Below, in pieces: positions 17,154-25,498 of a stretch of 64,000 nucleotides of DNA. The stretch spans positions 1,116,001-1,180,000 of the forward strand of contig NZ_CP077769.1 of the NCBI RefSeq assembly GCF_020386615.1, read 5' to 3'. Made by a program: the position numbers and the translations under genes. The notes under the pieces are model-generated. The model worked only from the letters and a program-made list of their open reading frames with translations. It made no database searches and had not been told where the DNA came from. The first letter of the stretch is position 1. The number at the start of each line of letters is the position of its first letter. This DNA comes from Chitinophaga pendula. GTDB lineage: Bacteria; Bacteroidota; Bacteroidia; Chitinophagales; Chitinophagaceae.

Positions 17154-18074
17154 CTAATTAAATGTCTGCCTGAATTCTAAAGGAGAAAGCTTAGTTTTAT
17201 TTTTGAACAATTTGGTGAATGATGGCGGATGTTCAAAACCCAATTCGTAAGCAATCTCACTTACTGATAGATCCGTGGTAGAAAGTTTTTCTTTAGCTTT
17301 ATCAATCAGTTTGTCATGGATAAACTGTTGTGTACTTTGACCTGTAAGGGTCTTAAGTAAACGGCTTAAATAGTTAGGGGAAGAATTGAGCTCCTTGGCT
17401 ATAAATTGTACGGTAGGTAAGCCTTTTGAAACTGCAGCATCACTATTGAAATAATCATTTAATAGCTCTTCCAGACGATGGAGGAGCTTATGATGGATGG
17501 GCTGCCGCGTAATAAACTGCCGTTCGTAAAACCGTTCCGAATAATTGAGCAATGTTTCAATATGCGACACAATGATAGGCAGACTAAACTTATCAATGTT
17601 GGCATGATATTCCTGCCTGATGTTAGCTATGATGCCGTTAATCGTCTCCTCTTCTTTTTTTGAAAGGAATAAGGCTTCATTAACAGAATAGTCAAAGAAA
17701 TCATACTGTTTGATCTTATTCGCAAGTGATTTTTGCCAAAAAAAATCAGGATGAACGAGCAACATCCAGCCCGAACGTTGGGTCATTGAATCGGGTTCGG
17801 GCTCAATCCTGAATACCTGATTGGGCGAAATGAAGAACATAATACCTTCGTCAAAATCGTATGCTTGTTGGCCGTATTTAACCTTGGCATTCATGCCTCT
17901 TTTCAGGGAAATTTGATAGAAATCGAACACCCAATTGAAGTCACCAATATCAACCGGACGTTGAATATCTGCAAAATCAACTACACTTATAAGCGGATGC
18001 TCAGGGGCCGATAAGCCTCTGGACCGGTGGAACTCTGTAATGCTCTTAATTCTCTTTGTCTGGCGCCGTTCCAT
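17154..18074 (-). CDS. AraC-family transcriptional regulator (copy A)
   Basis: 306 residues: a cupin-like N-terminal sensing domain (~30-160) and a double helix-turn-helix at the C-terminus (~205-306) with QFIAKELNSSPNYLSRLLK and VSEIAYELGFEHPPSFTKLF. It closely resembles the regulator at 28221-29129 throughout, including a shared NYS-RFY-RQFITR segment. An NAD(P)-binding reductase gene lies upstream on the same strand, the same arrangement as the other copy, so it probably controls that gene. Confidence 0.9.
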   Translation of the reverse strand: MERRQTKRIKSITEFHRSRGLSAPEHPLISVVDFADIQRPVDIGDFNWVFDFYQISLKRGMNAKVKYGQQAYDFDEGIMFFISPNQVFRIEPEPDSMTQRSGWMLLVHPDFFWQKSLANKIKQYDFFDYSVNEALFLSKKEEETINGIIANIRQEYHANIDKFSLPIIVSHIETLLNYSERFYERQFITRQPIHHKLLHRLEELLNDYFNSDAAVSKGLPTVQFIAKELNSSPNYLSRLLKTLTGQSTQQFIHDKLIDKAKEKLSTTDLSVSEIAYELGFEHPPSFTKLFKNKTKLSPLEFRQTFN

Positions 18075-18174
18075 AAATATTAATTTGATCGCTAGCAGTA
18101 GCGATCTATGTAAGGTAACAAATTGATTCCAACCAATAGATATTGTTTATAGTAGCTATACTGTATTTATTTGA

Positions 18175-18211
18175 GCCGCAAATACCTTAAAAGGCGATAG
18201 GCATTTGCGGC
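18175..18211 (-). terminator. Hairpin between SDR-like and AraC genes
   Basis: Inverted repeat GCCGCAAATACC/GGCATTTGCGGC with a 13-nt loop, 9 bp past the reductase stop. There is no strong T run on the minus strand, so it may be an attenuating or mRNA-stabilising hairpin. Confidence 0.45.
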
Positions 18212-18219
18212 AATTTTAC

Positions 18220-19125
18220 TTATTCCTCTTGATACACTTTGGCAAACTCTTTCACAAAATCATTTAATTTTACTTTACCTAGTACAGGTCTGTGCTGGTA
18301 ATAATCTTCATAAAAGATACCGCTGCGCTGACTTGCTTGAAATGCAACAAATCCTTTTGCCACTTGTTCATTGAAACCAATGTTCAACCAATTATTTAAT
18401 AATTCTTCGTCCGAAATTACATCCCATTTTAAATCCGGTTTGCCGATGGCATCGCCTAAAGCCTTGGCAATTTCATTTGGCGATATTTCATCACTGGCTA
18501 CGTAACGAACTGTTCTGCCTGCAAAAGGAAGCGCCATCTCTTCGGTAATTACATCTGCAATATCTAATGGAGAAACCCAGGGTTCCTTATTGTCACCGCC
18601 GTAGTTGGAAATGATAGCACCCTTGTTTTTTATGGAATTCACAAACGAGAACATATTGAAGTAAATAGCAACAGGGCGAATAAACTTGATGGCAATATCG
18701 TCGGCCAGCTGTCTTAAAATGGACTCTACGTTGTAGTGAAAAACGAGAATGCCTGTACCTTTGTTAGTATGAGCACCAATGCTACTCAAATGCACTACTT
18801 TTTTTACACCCGATTGCTCGATAGCCGTTTTATAGTTGTGACCTATCTGGCTGATTGTGCCGATAAAATCAACACCTTTATCAAACATATCTCCGGCTGC
18901 CTCCATAGTTTCCATCAGGTAAACAATGTCCGCTCCTTTGAATGTTGAAGCTAGGAAATCAACATCAAACATGCTGCCGGTTGCGGCTTTTGCTCCCAAA
19001 GACTCAATAGCTGATTGTCTTTCTGGATTACTGCTGATAACGGTTACTGTATGTCCTCTTTGAACCAATTCTCTCGTAAGAGGTTTTCCGATATTCCCGA
19101 TGGATCCTGTCAAAACTATATTCAT
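18220..19125 (-). CDS. NmrA-like atypical SDR, NAD(P)-binding reductase
   Basis: A 301-residue Rossmann protein with N-terminal MNIVLTGSIGNIGKPLTREL (GxxGxxG nucleotide loop), ADIVYLMET after strand 4, and VVHLSSIGAHTNKG in place of a canonical YxxxK site. This fits the NmrA/QOR2-like group, which binds NAD(P) as an oxidoreductase or redox sensor. It precedes an AraC regulator on the same strand and is divergent, across ~100 bp, from nothing on the plus strand until azoR. Confidence 0.85.
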   Translation of the reverse strand: MNIVLTGSIGNIGKPLTRELVQRGHTVTVISSNPERQSAIESLGAKAATGSMFDVDFLASTFKGADIVYLMETMEAAGDMFDKGVDFIGTISQIGHNYKTAIEQSGVKKVVHLSSIGAHTNKGTGILVFHYNVESILRQLADDIAIKFIRPVAIYFNMFSFVNSIKNKGAIISNYGGDNKEPWVSPLDIADVITEEMALPFAGRTVRYVASDEISPNEIAKALGDAIGKPDLKWDVISDEELLNNWLNIGFNEQVAKGFVAFQASQRSGIFYEDYYQHRPVLGKVKLNDFVKEFAKVYQEE

Positions 19126-19240
19126 TATTTGTATTTTTTGTTAATACAAAATTCAGGATTGTACTTCCACCGGACTTAGTCAAATCTAGCTTTATCTTAG
19201 CTAAAAGCGTACTTATGAAGAATCGATTAAAACATGCTAA

Positions 19241-19624
19241 TCAAGACGACGTACGTAAACTTTGTTTGATTTTTTCCCTATGTTGCTTTCCCCAGACACT
19301 TAATTCCCCTATCACACTTTTCAAAGTCCGGCTATATGCAGTTGCTTCGTAGACAATGCTTACCGGTGTGGTCGGGTATACGTTACGAGTAATAAAACCA
19401 TTTAACTCAAGATCTTTCAATTCTTTAGCTAATATCCTGGAGGATATACCGCTAATATCCTGTTCGATCTCATTAAAACGCTTTGAAGACTGCATCAGGC
19501 AAAGGAGCAACACTAGCTTCCATTTTCCGTTTAGTACATATAGTGCATCGAGCGCGTTTCTAAGGGATTCTGCGCATACGGTACTGCTTGGAAGGGCTTC
19601 ATTTATAATCATATCCATAGACAT
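19241..19624 (-). CDS. HxlR-family transcriptional regulator
   Basis: A 127-residue winged helix protein with the HxlR signature LNGKWKLVLLLCLMQSSKRF, then EIEQDISGISSRILAKELKD and ITRNVYPTTPVSIVYEAT. The start MSMDMIINEA at 19624 is preferred over a longer frame because the conserved domain begins soon after it. It is transcribed away from an FMN azoreductase, an arrangement typical of quinone/electrophile-responsive HxlR pairs (YodB-type), so it probably represses azoR. Confidence 0.88.
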   Translation of the reverse strand: MSMDMIINEALPSSTVCAESLRNALDALYVLNGKWKLVLLLCLMQSSKRFNEIEQDISGISSRILAKELKDLELNGFITRNVYPTTPVSIVYEATAYSRTLKSVIGELSVWGKQHREKIKQSLRTSS

Positions 19625-19697
19625 AAAAGTAAGCACATTACCCCAATGTAACTGCTTCCCTTTAGGTAAGTACCATCTTTTGACCACCCCGTAGCTA

Positions 19698-19705
19698 TAC
19701 TTTTG
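19698..19705 (+). promoter_or_regulatory. Probable -7 element of azoR
   Basis: TACTTTTG matches TAnnTTTG exactly, with TTTTG at 19678-19682 as a possible, somewhat close, -33 element. It lies between the divergent hxlR-like gene and azoR, where a repressor would act. Confidence 0.45.
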
Positions 19706-19802
19706 CTTTGATAATTTGAAGGAGATATTCCTTCATTAATACAAAGGAAAATAGAATGAACGCAGCATTTGCAGCTGGTGATTTTGTTAAACAAATAATT
19801 TT

Positions 19803-20405
19803 ATGAAACGTATTCTCCATTTAATGTCAAGCCTGCAAGGTAAAGAATCATATAGCTTTAAGCTAGGCAACGCCATTGTAGAAAAAATACAAGAAAAATA
19901 CCCGGGAAGTGTCCTGGAAGAATTGAATCTGGTCGATACTGAAATTCCACATCTTACACCTGCTGTTCTACGTACCTTCTTTATCCCCGGAGATCAGCGT
20001 ACGGAGCAGGAAAAAGCAGCTATTCGCTTTTCTGATGAAGTGGTCAACCAGCTACTGGCGGTAGATACCATTGTCATCGGTGCCCCCCTTTACAATTTCA
20101 CCATCCATTCATCACTAAAGGCTTGGATTGATCATATAACCAGGGCTGGGATAACTTTCGGATATGGCGCAAACGGGCCCATCGGGAAAGTAACTGGGAA
20201 AAAGGTGTACGTAGCGATGTCTTCAGGTGGTGTTTTTTCAGAAGGCCCTAATAAGGCCAATGACTTTGTCGCACCCTATTTGAAGGCATTCTTCGGTTTC
20301 TTGGGTATGACGGATCTGACTGTATTCCGTGCGGAAGGATTAAAGGTTCCGGGTGTGATGGAACATGCTATGGAAAAAGCAATAGAAAGTATAAAGATCG
20401 ATTAA
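19803..20405 (+). CDS. azoR: FMN-dependent NADH azoreductase
   Basis: A 200-residue flavodoxin-fold quinone/azo reductase. Family motifs are MSSLQGKESYSFKLGNAIVE (phosphate-binding), IGAPLYNFTIHSSLKAWIDH (FMN contacts and dimer interface), MSSGGVFSEG and FFGFLGMTDL. It performs two-electron reduction of quinones and azo dyes with NADH, avoiding redox cycling. It is divergent from an HxlR regulator. Confidence 0.92.
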   Translation: MKRILHLMSSLQGKESYSFKLGNAIVEKIQEKYPGSVLEELNLVDTEIPHLTPAVLRTFFIPGDQRTEQEKAAIRFSDEVVNQLLAVDTIVIGAPLYNFTIHSSLKAWIDHITRAGITFGYGANGPIGKVTGKKVYVAMSSGGVFSEGPNKANDFVAPYLKAFFGFLGMTDLTVFRAEGLKVPGVMEHAMEKAIESIKID

Positions 20406-20552
20406 AATGATCGAAGGCTAATGAAGCGAGTAAAGAGACCATATACTTTATCACAGTATCTCAAAGCAAATGGTACGAAGGAAAACCGGATGAAAGTAAT
20501 AACTTTATAGGCAGTCAACCTTCAGGTGTTCTAAAGTGCGATTGATAAAGTA

Positions 20553-21422
20553 ATGAAAAATATAATTAAAGTACCTACTCAGTTAGCGAAAAATACCACA
20601 TCACCCAATAGTTTATCTCTTGATGGCTATTCCGTAATTGAGCAATGCTTCCATCATGCAGAGGAAAAAGGTACGTTGTTCCTGGAAGAACACGTACTTT
20701 TTTTAATTTTGGAAGGATCACTTACGCTTACTTACGGGACCGAATCCTTTGCTTTGACAAAACATGAGATGATACTCTTAAAGAAAGCAACAGTTGCGCA
20801 GTTTGAAATAAAAGGTAACCCTGATAAAAGCCATATCTATGATAGCCTGGTATTTGGCATAACCAATGAAATGCTCAAAGCTTTTCTGGTATCTGTTGAA
20901 ATGGAAATTCCCAGGAGAACGAAGGACGTAATAAAAATAGAAGTCTGCCCGATGCCCGAATGCCTTATAACTTTTGCGCAGTCTGTAAAACACTACTTTT
21001 CAGGTATTTATACTGTTCATCAAGGGCAGCTTCGGCTGAAAATAATGGAGATGTTGTACAATCTCGCTGTAGACAGCCATAATATGTTTATGTGCATGCT
21101 GGAATTCCAGGAGCCCATCCCCACAGACATACGGCATATCATGGAAGAACATTATACTTCTCCTGCGTCACTTAACGAGCTGGCATACCTTTCCGGCAGG
21201 AGTCTGTCAAGTTTCAAAAGAGATGTCCAGGAGATTTACAATACAACCCCAGCCAAGTGGATCAGGGAAAAACGTTTGAATAAAGCAAAAGAACTATTGG
21301 AAACAACCCAACTTTCAGTATCAGATATTTGCTTTTCCCTGGGATTCGAAAATATATCGCATTTTTCACGTGTCTTCAAAGTCTTCCATGGTAAGCCACC
21401 TTCTTCCTATAGATATCATTGA
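20553..21422 (+). CDS. AraC-family transcriptional regulator
   Basis: 289 residues: an N-terminal AraC_N-like cupin (~30-180) and a C-terminal double HTH with LNELAYLSGRSLSSFKRDVQ and VSDICFSLGFENISHFSRVF, ending in the usual GKPPSSYR. It follows azoR by 147 bp on the same strand and precedes a small NTF2-like gene; its target is not evident. Confidence 0.88.
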   Translation: MKNIIKVPTQLAKNTTSPNSLSLDGYSVIEQCFHHAEEKGTLFLEEHVLFLILEGSLTLTYGTESFALTKHEMILLKKATVAQFEIKGNPDKSHIYDSLVFGITNEMLKAFLVSVEMEIPRRTKDVIKIEVCPMPECLITFAQSVKHYFSGIYTVHQGQLRLKIMEMLYNLAVDSHNMFMCMLEFQEPIPTDIRHIMEEHYTSPASLNELAYLSGRSLSSFKRDVQEIYNTTPAKWIREKRLNKAKELLETTQLSVSDICFSLGFENISHFSRVFKVFHGKPPSSYRYH

Positions 21423-21561
21423 TATAGCCAGGTGGAGGCACATTTTACTAATTGGACGTTATAGAACAAAATTGTGAACCGTTTGGAAAACAGACTGGCT
21501 CCGCTGTTATCTACCTTTGTATCGTAGAGATAAAATATATCTGATTTCTAAATGATTCACA

Positions 21562-21948
21562 ATGACATTCAACAGAAATAACAATTCAGTCCAAGATTAC
21601 GAGTCGATAATTACTACGATGAACACTTATATAGAAGGCCTGCGAAATGGAAATACAGCATTGCTTCAGTCAGTCTTTCATAAGGATGCAATCATGTATG
21701 GCTACTGGGGACAACAGTTAATTGAAGGCGCCATTGAAAACCTTTATATTTCGGTCAGCAAGGCAGGAACGGCCCCTCAAATAAGATCTCATCTCACGGT
21801 TTTACATAAGACAGCAACAACGGCTATCGTTCGAAACGAAGTGGAAGCAAATGCGACTATGGATAGTTTCACGGAATACCATTCATTGATCAAAATAGCC
21901 GGTGAATGGAAGATCGTTACCAAATTATTTCACAAGTACGACAAATAG
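21562..21948 (+). CDS. NTF2-like (putative lumazine-binding/SnoaL-type) protein
   Basis: A 128-residue single-domain protein: an N-terminal helix with YIEGLRNGNTALLQSVFHKD, AIMYGYWGQQLIEG, and a curved sheet ending in HSLIKIAGEWKIVTKLFHKY. This is the NTF2-like/Lumazine_bd_2 pattern seen in many Bacteroidota. Members bind small hydrophobic ligands or serve as small enzymes; the function here is unknown. Confidence 0.8.
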   Translation: MTFNRNNNSVQDYESIITTMNTYIEGLRNGNTALLQSVFHKDAIMYGYWGQQLIEGAIENLYISVSKAGTAPQIRSHLTVLHKTATTAIVRNEVEANATMDSFTEYHSLIKIAGEWKIVTKLFHKYDK

Positions 21949-21973
21949 CCATCCAACGATGATAGTAGCAGCG

Positions 21974-22008
21974 CAAGCCCGGGATGGTATATTCCCCCTC
22001 CGGGCTTG
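21974..22008. terminator. Hairpin between convergent genes
   Basis: CAAGCCCGG/CCGGGCTTG with a ~17-nt loop between the NTF2-like gene and the oppositely oriented MocR gene. It lacks a T run but is placed to end both transcripts. Confidence 0.5.
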
Positions 22009-22011
22009 ATG

Positions 22012-23490
22012 CTATAGCAATGTCTTCAGGATCTCAATACTTCTAATCAATTCATTATCATTAGAAGAGGCGAAACCCAATCTGATCGCATGACTTTTAT
22101 AATTGGGATAATTATGTGCATTTCCGTCAGAGATGAGTAAACCTTTTTGATAGGCTTTCTTTGATAAGCTTTCGAGATCAATAGATGGGTCAAACATCGT
22201 CCAGATAGACATACCACCTTCGGGGATCGTGAACTGTGTCGAATCTCGCAGCTCCTCGCGCAATAGCTTGCAAAAGAGATCCCTCCTTTGTTCGTATATG
22301 GGTAAAGTTCGCCTTAAATATCGCTGTATGGTGCCGTCATTGATAATGTCGGCAATAGCATTATCTAAAATATGATCTCCCTGCCTGTCATGCAATACGC
22401 GAACTTTGGCAAGGTGCTCGATCACATTCTCGGCAGCAACCAGGTATCCTATACGGAAAGCAGGAGAGAAGCCTTTACTGAAAGAGCCACAATAAATCAC
22501 CATACCATTTTCATCGGCACTGGCAAGCGGAAATAATGGCCGGTGTTTATAATGAAAATCAAAATCATAATCATCTTCCAGGATGATAAATCCATATTCG
22601 TTGGCAAGCCGGAGTAACTCCAGCCTTCTATCTATGCGTAATGGTACCGTCGTTGGATAATGATGATGTGGCGTGATATAAACCATTCTCACGGACTGCC
22701 TCTTACAGATATTTTTTAGTTCATCTACTACCAGGCCATGTTCATCTGCTGCTATCCCAATATGTTTTGCACCGGCGTGAATAATGTTATGTTCCGCTCT
22801 TTTCCATCCGGGAATGGCAGACACCACCACATCTCCGGGAGCGATCAACGCATCACATACCAGGTTAATGGCCATTAGAGTCCCCCTTACTGACAAGACG
22901 TTAGCAGCTGTGGTTGTAAGACCCCGTGTTACATGCAGGTGTTCAGATATAGATTGTCTATAATAAGCAGAACCAGAAGGATCGCCATAGCTGCCAAACT
23001 TCTGATATAAACCACCCCTGTTAAGTTGGTTTCGGTAAGCGCGATGAAGCTCCTTCAAAGGGGCCAGCCTGGGATCCGGATATCCATCGTCTAGATGCAG
23101 TTCCGGGATAGGTATGTCCGGTATGCTGCGAAGGTATTTTATCGGTCGTATCACAAATCCAGCCTTCTTATGGAGATGGGCTGGTTGTAATGCAGCTGGT
23201 TGTGCCGATTCGTGAGTGCTAATGTGAGTAGATACAAAGGTGCCTTTGCCTACCGCGCTGGCTAACCAGCCTTGGAGCTGCAATTCCTCCAGTGCTTTAA
23301 CAGCAGTAATCCTGTTGATATGTAAAATGTTTGCGATGTCTCTGCTACCTGGTAATTTTTGTCCAGCACCTAATTTCCCACTTTTGATCAGCGCCAGAAT
23401 GCCATCTGCCACTTGCAGGTAAATCGCCCTTTCTGTATGGTGATTTATGGTAATGCCTGCAAATAACATAAATGAAATTGGACTATTCAT
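22012..23490 (-). CDS. MocR-type regulator (GntR HTH + PLP aminotransferase fold), copy 1
   Basis: 492 residues: a GntR winged helix (~20-85; GQKLPGSRDIANILHINRIT) linked to a fold-type-I aminotransferase-like domain. The PLP lysine is in CGSFSKGFSPAFRIGYL and the Asp/Tyr region is ILEDDYDFDFHYKHRPL. MocR proteins sense PLP or amine-linked ligands and regulate neighbouring genes. It is divergent from a PaiB/FMN-binding gene. Met8 is an alternative start; repeat sequences around the start codon (see the operator entry) slightly favour the later start. Confidence 0.9.
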   Translation of the reverse strand: MNSPISFMLFAGITINHHTERAIYLQVADGILALIKSGKLGAGQKLPGSRDIANILHINRITAVKALEELQLQGWLASAVGKGTFVSTHISTHESAQPAALQPAHLHKKAGFVIRPIKYLRSIPDIPIPELHLDDGYPDPRLAPLKELHRAYRNQLNRGGLYQKFGSYGDPSGSAYYRQSISEHLHVTRGLTTTAANVLSVRGTLMAINLVCDALIAPGDVVVSAIPGWKRAEHNIIHAGAKHIGIAADEHGLVVDELKNICKRQSVRMVYITPHHHYPTTVPLRIDRRLELLRLANEYGFIILEDDYDFDFHYKHRPLFPLASADENGMVIYCGSFSKGFSPAFRIGYLVAAENVIEHLAKVRVLHDRQGDHILDNAIADIINDGTIQRYLRRTLPIYEQRRDLFCKLLREELRDSTQFTIPEGGMSIWTMFDPSIDLESLSKKAYQKGLLISDGNAHNYPNYKSHAIRLGFASSNDNELIRSIEILKTLL

Positions 23491-23525
23491 TTTATTGATA
23501 TTGGACTATAAAGGTAATCCAATAT
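23477..23525. promoter_or_regulatory. Candidate MocR operator: direct and inverted repeats
   Basis: ATTGGACTAT occurs at 23477-23486 and again at 23500-23509, 23 bp apart. An inverted copy TCCAATAT at 23518-23525 pairs with ATATTGGA at 23498-23505. Two direct repeats plus an inverted one between divergent genes is the layout reported for PdxR/MocR operators. Confidence 0.55.
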
Positions 23526-23530
23526 AGCCT

Positions 23531-23538
23531 TACGTTTG
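23531..23538 (+). promoter_or_regulatory. Probable -7 element of the PaiB-like gene
   Basis: TACGTTTG fits TAnnTTTG exactly, 28 bp before the ATG and immediately after the MocR-type repeats. Confidence 0.5.
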
Positions 23539-23566
23539 TATTGTCAATACAAAAAAATGGCGACGT

Positions 23567-24178
23567 ATGTACATACCACATCACTTTCAATTTGACGACA
23601 ACAGCGAAATGGTCGCATTTATGAAACAATACAGTTTTGCCACTGTAGTAAGTACTAAAGATGGCATTCCTATAGCGACTCACCTGCCATTTTCGGTTAA
23701 CGAATATGGAGATAAGCTACTATTGGTCTCTCATTTTGCTGCAGCAAACGAACAGGCAAAATGTATAGAAGACACTACTATATTGGTCATCTTTAGCGAA
23801 CCTCATGCCTATATTTCTCCCTCTCTTTATGATAAAGAAGAGAGCGTACCTACCTGGAACTACATGGCAGTACATGCTTATGGAAAGGCTAGGATAATAA
23901 GCGATGAAAGTATGGTGGAAAGCATACTCCGGCATATGATCACAGCTTATGAGCCGGACTATCTTTCACAATGGGAGAGTCTCTCAGACAGATATAAAAA
24001 AGGAATGATGAAAGCGATCGTCGCTTTTGAAATCGAAGTAACGGACTTGCAGGGTAGTAAGAAACTTAGCCAGAATAAAAGTCTGGTAGAACGCCAGCGA
24101 ATCGCTATACACCTGGAAAAAAGCGGTGATGGGGTAGAAGCCCTTATTGCAGGTTATATGAAAGAGATATCAAAATAA
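23567..24178 (+). CDS. PaiB-like FMN-binding protein
   Basis: A 203-residue split-barrel flavin-binding protein of the FMN-bd_2/PaiB family. Signatures are N-terminal MYIPHHFQFDD, ATVVSTKDGIPIATHLPF, FSEPHAYISPSLY and VPTWNYMAVHAYGKARI. The family was named for a Bacillus regulator of degradative enzymes, but many members are probably flavoenzymes. The divergent MocR gene is a frequent companion and is likely its regulator. Confidence 0.88.
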   Translation: MYIPHHFQFDDNSEMVAFMKQYSFATVVSTKDGIPIATHLPFSVNEYGDKLLLVSHFAAANEQAKCIEDTTILVIFSEPHAYISPSLYDKEESVPTWNYMAVHAYGKARIISDESMVESILRHMITAYEPDYLSQWESLSDRYKKGMMKAIVAFEIEVTDLQGSKKLSQNKSLVERQRIAIHLEKSGDGVEALIAGYMKEISK

Positions 24179-24185
24179 TGCCTCT

Positions 24186-24989
24186 TTAGGAATAGGAAGG
24201 CCACTGACCAAATAGGTCTATTCTGCTAGCAAAGTATTTCCTGAGGGAAGAAAGCAGTGCCGTACCTGCAAAGGTAATAGTAGCCTCGTGAGAAATATAT
24301 ATGCACCAGCTATAGTCTTCCGGACAATAAAAAGTTTCATAACTGGCCAGGTTGATCTCACCAGGTGCAATCTCCGTATAAGCGCCTTCTTCAGTCACTT
24401 CAAGCAGATACATATTATCGCTGACGGCCATCGTCCTGATAAAGTTATGGTCATCCTCTGTCAGATAAGCAGCAGCGATGAACAATATTTCGGAGGGACA
24501 TTTAGGCTCTATAGGGTCCCAATAATTGCCATCATAATTCCAGTAATTATGGAGCTGCGAGGCAACAATTGCTTGCTCGTTCATATGCAGTCGTCTGCGA
24601 TGAGGCAGTGGGTCGATCAACCCTAGTTCGCCGAGGGTAACATCAGAGATATATTTTACAAATTTTTCACGTTCCTGCAAGATAGCTGCCTTCTCTATTT
24701 GATTGTTTTTACCGGTGGTTAAAGCTGACTGAGCAGTAAGCCCAATCTCTATTAATTGTTGCCGGCAGGCAGCCAGGTCGGTATCCTGGATACCAACTAA
24801 TTTTTCTACCTCTGCCAGGATAGCATCCAACACGTTATAACGGGGAAACAGATCGTAGTCTCCGTCTGAATAAGAGTAAACTGGGTAATTTGAGCCAGTA
24901 CGTTCTTTGGCATAACGGTTGGCCCAATAATTAAAATTGTCTTTGCAATAGCGGCGGGCGGCAGTAATGAGGGCTTCTATAGTCGTCAT
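24186..24989 (-). CDS. Hypothetical protein, 267 residues
   Basis: Not recognised. Soluble and acidic, with no signal peptide or membrane segment. The N-terminal half is helical (FNYWANRYAKERTGSNYP), with Tyr/Asp clusters such as YSYSDGDYDLFPRYN. The second half looks like a beta-rich domain (FYCPEDYSWCIYISHEATIT). It has clean codon structure and an isolated ATG at the end of an intergenic gap, so it is probably real. It converges on the PaiB-like gene with 7 bp between stops. Confidence 0.65.
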   Translation of the reverse strand: MTTIEALITAARRYCKDNFNYWANRYAKERTGSNYPVYSYSDGDYDLFPRYNVLDAILAEVEKLVGIQDTDLAACRQQLIEIGLTAQSALTTGKNNQIEKAAILQEREKFVKYISDVTLGELGLIDPLPHRRRLHMNEQAIVASQLHNYWNYDGNYWDPIEPKCPSEILFIAAAYLTEDDHNFIRTMAVSDNMYLLEVTEEGAYTEIAPGEINLASYETFYCPEDYSWCIYISHEATITFAGTALLSSLRKYFASRIDLFGQWPSYS

Positions 24990-25026
24990 CTTACAAATTT
25001 AGTAATTTGAGAGATTATCATTTATT

Positions 25027-25454
25027 ATGTCTGTTCTTCTTTCCACATATTTCTCTCCGGGAGTGTTAATGCAAATGCATGCCAATGTACTGTTCACCTA
25101 CGATGCCCGCGCCCGTATGCGTAGCGTAAATGAACCCTGGCCTGGCGACCGGGATGCAGCCCCGCAATTTTTTCTGGACCGTGCTATAGATGCTAAAGTA
25201 GTATGCCGGCTGCGTAATGACATCGGAGATATTGTCGCAGGACAACTCTGGCATATGCTGATATGGAAGCATTATCCGTCCAAATAACGTCGGAACCGCT
25301 GTACCGGAAGCAATATTTGAGTCTGCTGGAAGCCAAGGATTGCCGAATGGGTATCGCCTTCGCTATACCGGATGGATTAGCTGTTCCGGAGGGCCTGGTA
25401 TTGCTTACACCAGATAATTTTGATAGCTATATACCAGGGATCTTTGCCTGCTAA
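25027..25454 (+). pseudogene. GNAT-like acetyltransferase, frameshifted
   Basis: Frame 1 (25027-25287) reads MSVLLSTYFSPGVLMQMHAN ... PQFFLDRAIDAKVVCRLRND. It then loses sense near 25255-25265, where a second frame (to 25454) continues VQITSEPLYRKQYLSLLEAK and GIAFAIPDGLAVPEG. Together they resemble the N-terminal part of a GNAT-type protein with an xPRFFLGRxxxGNVCRF-like stretch. Both the one-base frame change and the short length argue for a broken gene. Family call is tentative. Confidence 0.45.
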
Positions 25455-25498
25455 AGACTGAACTAATCTATGTGCAAGTGATCCGGAAATAGGCAGAT

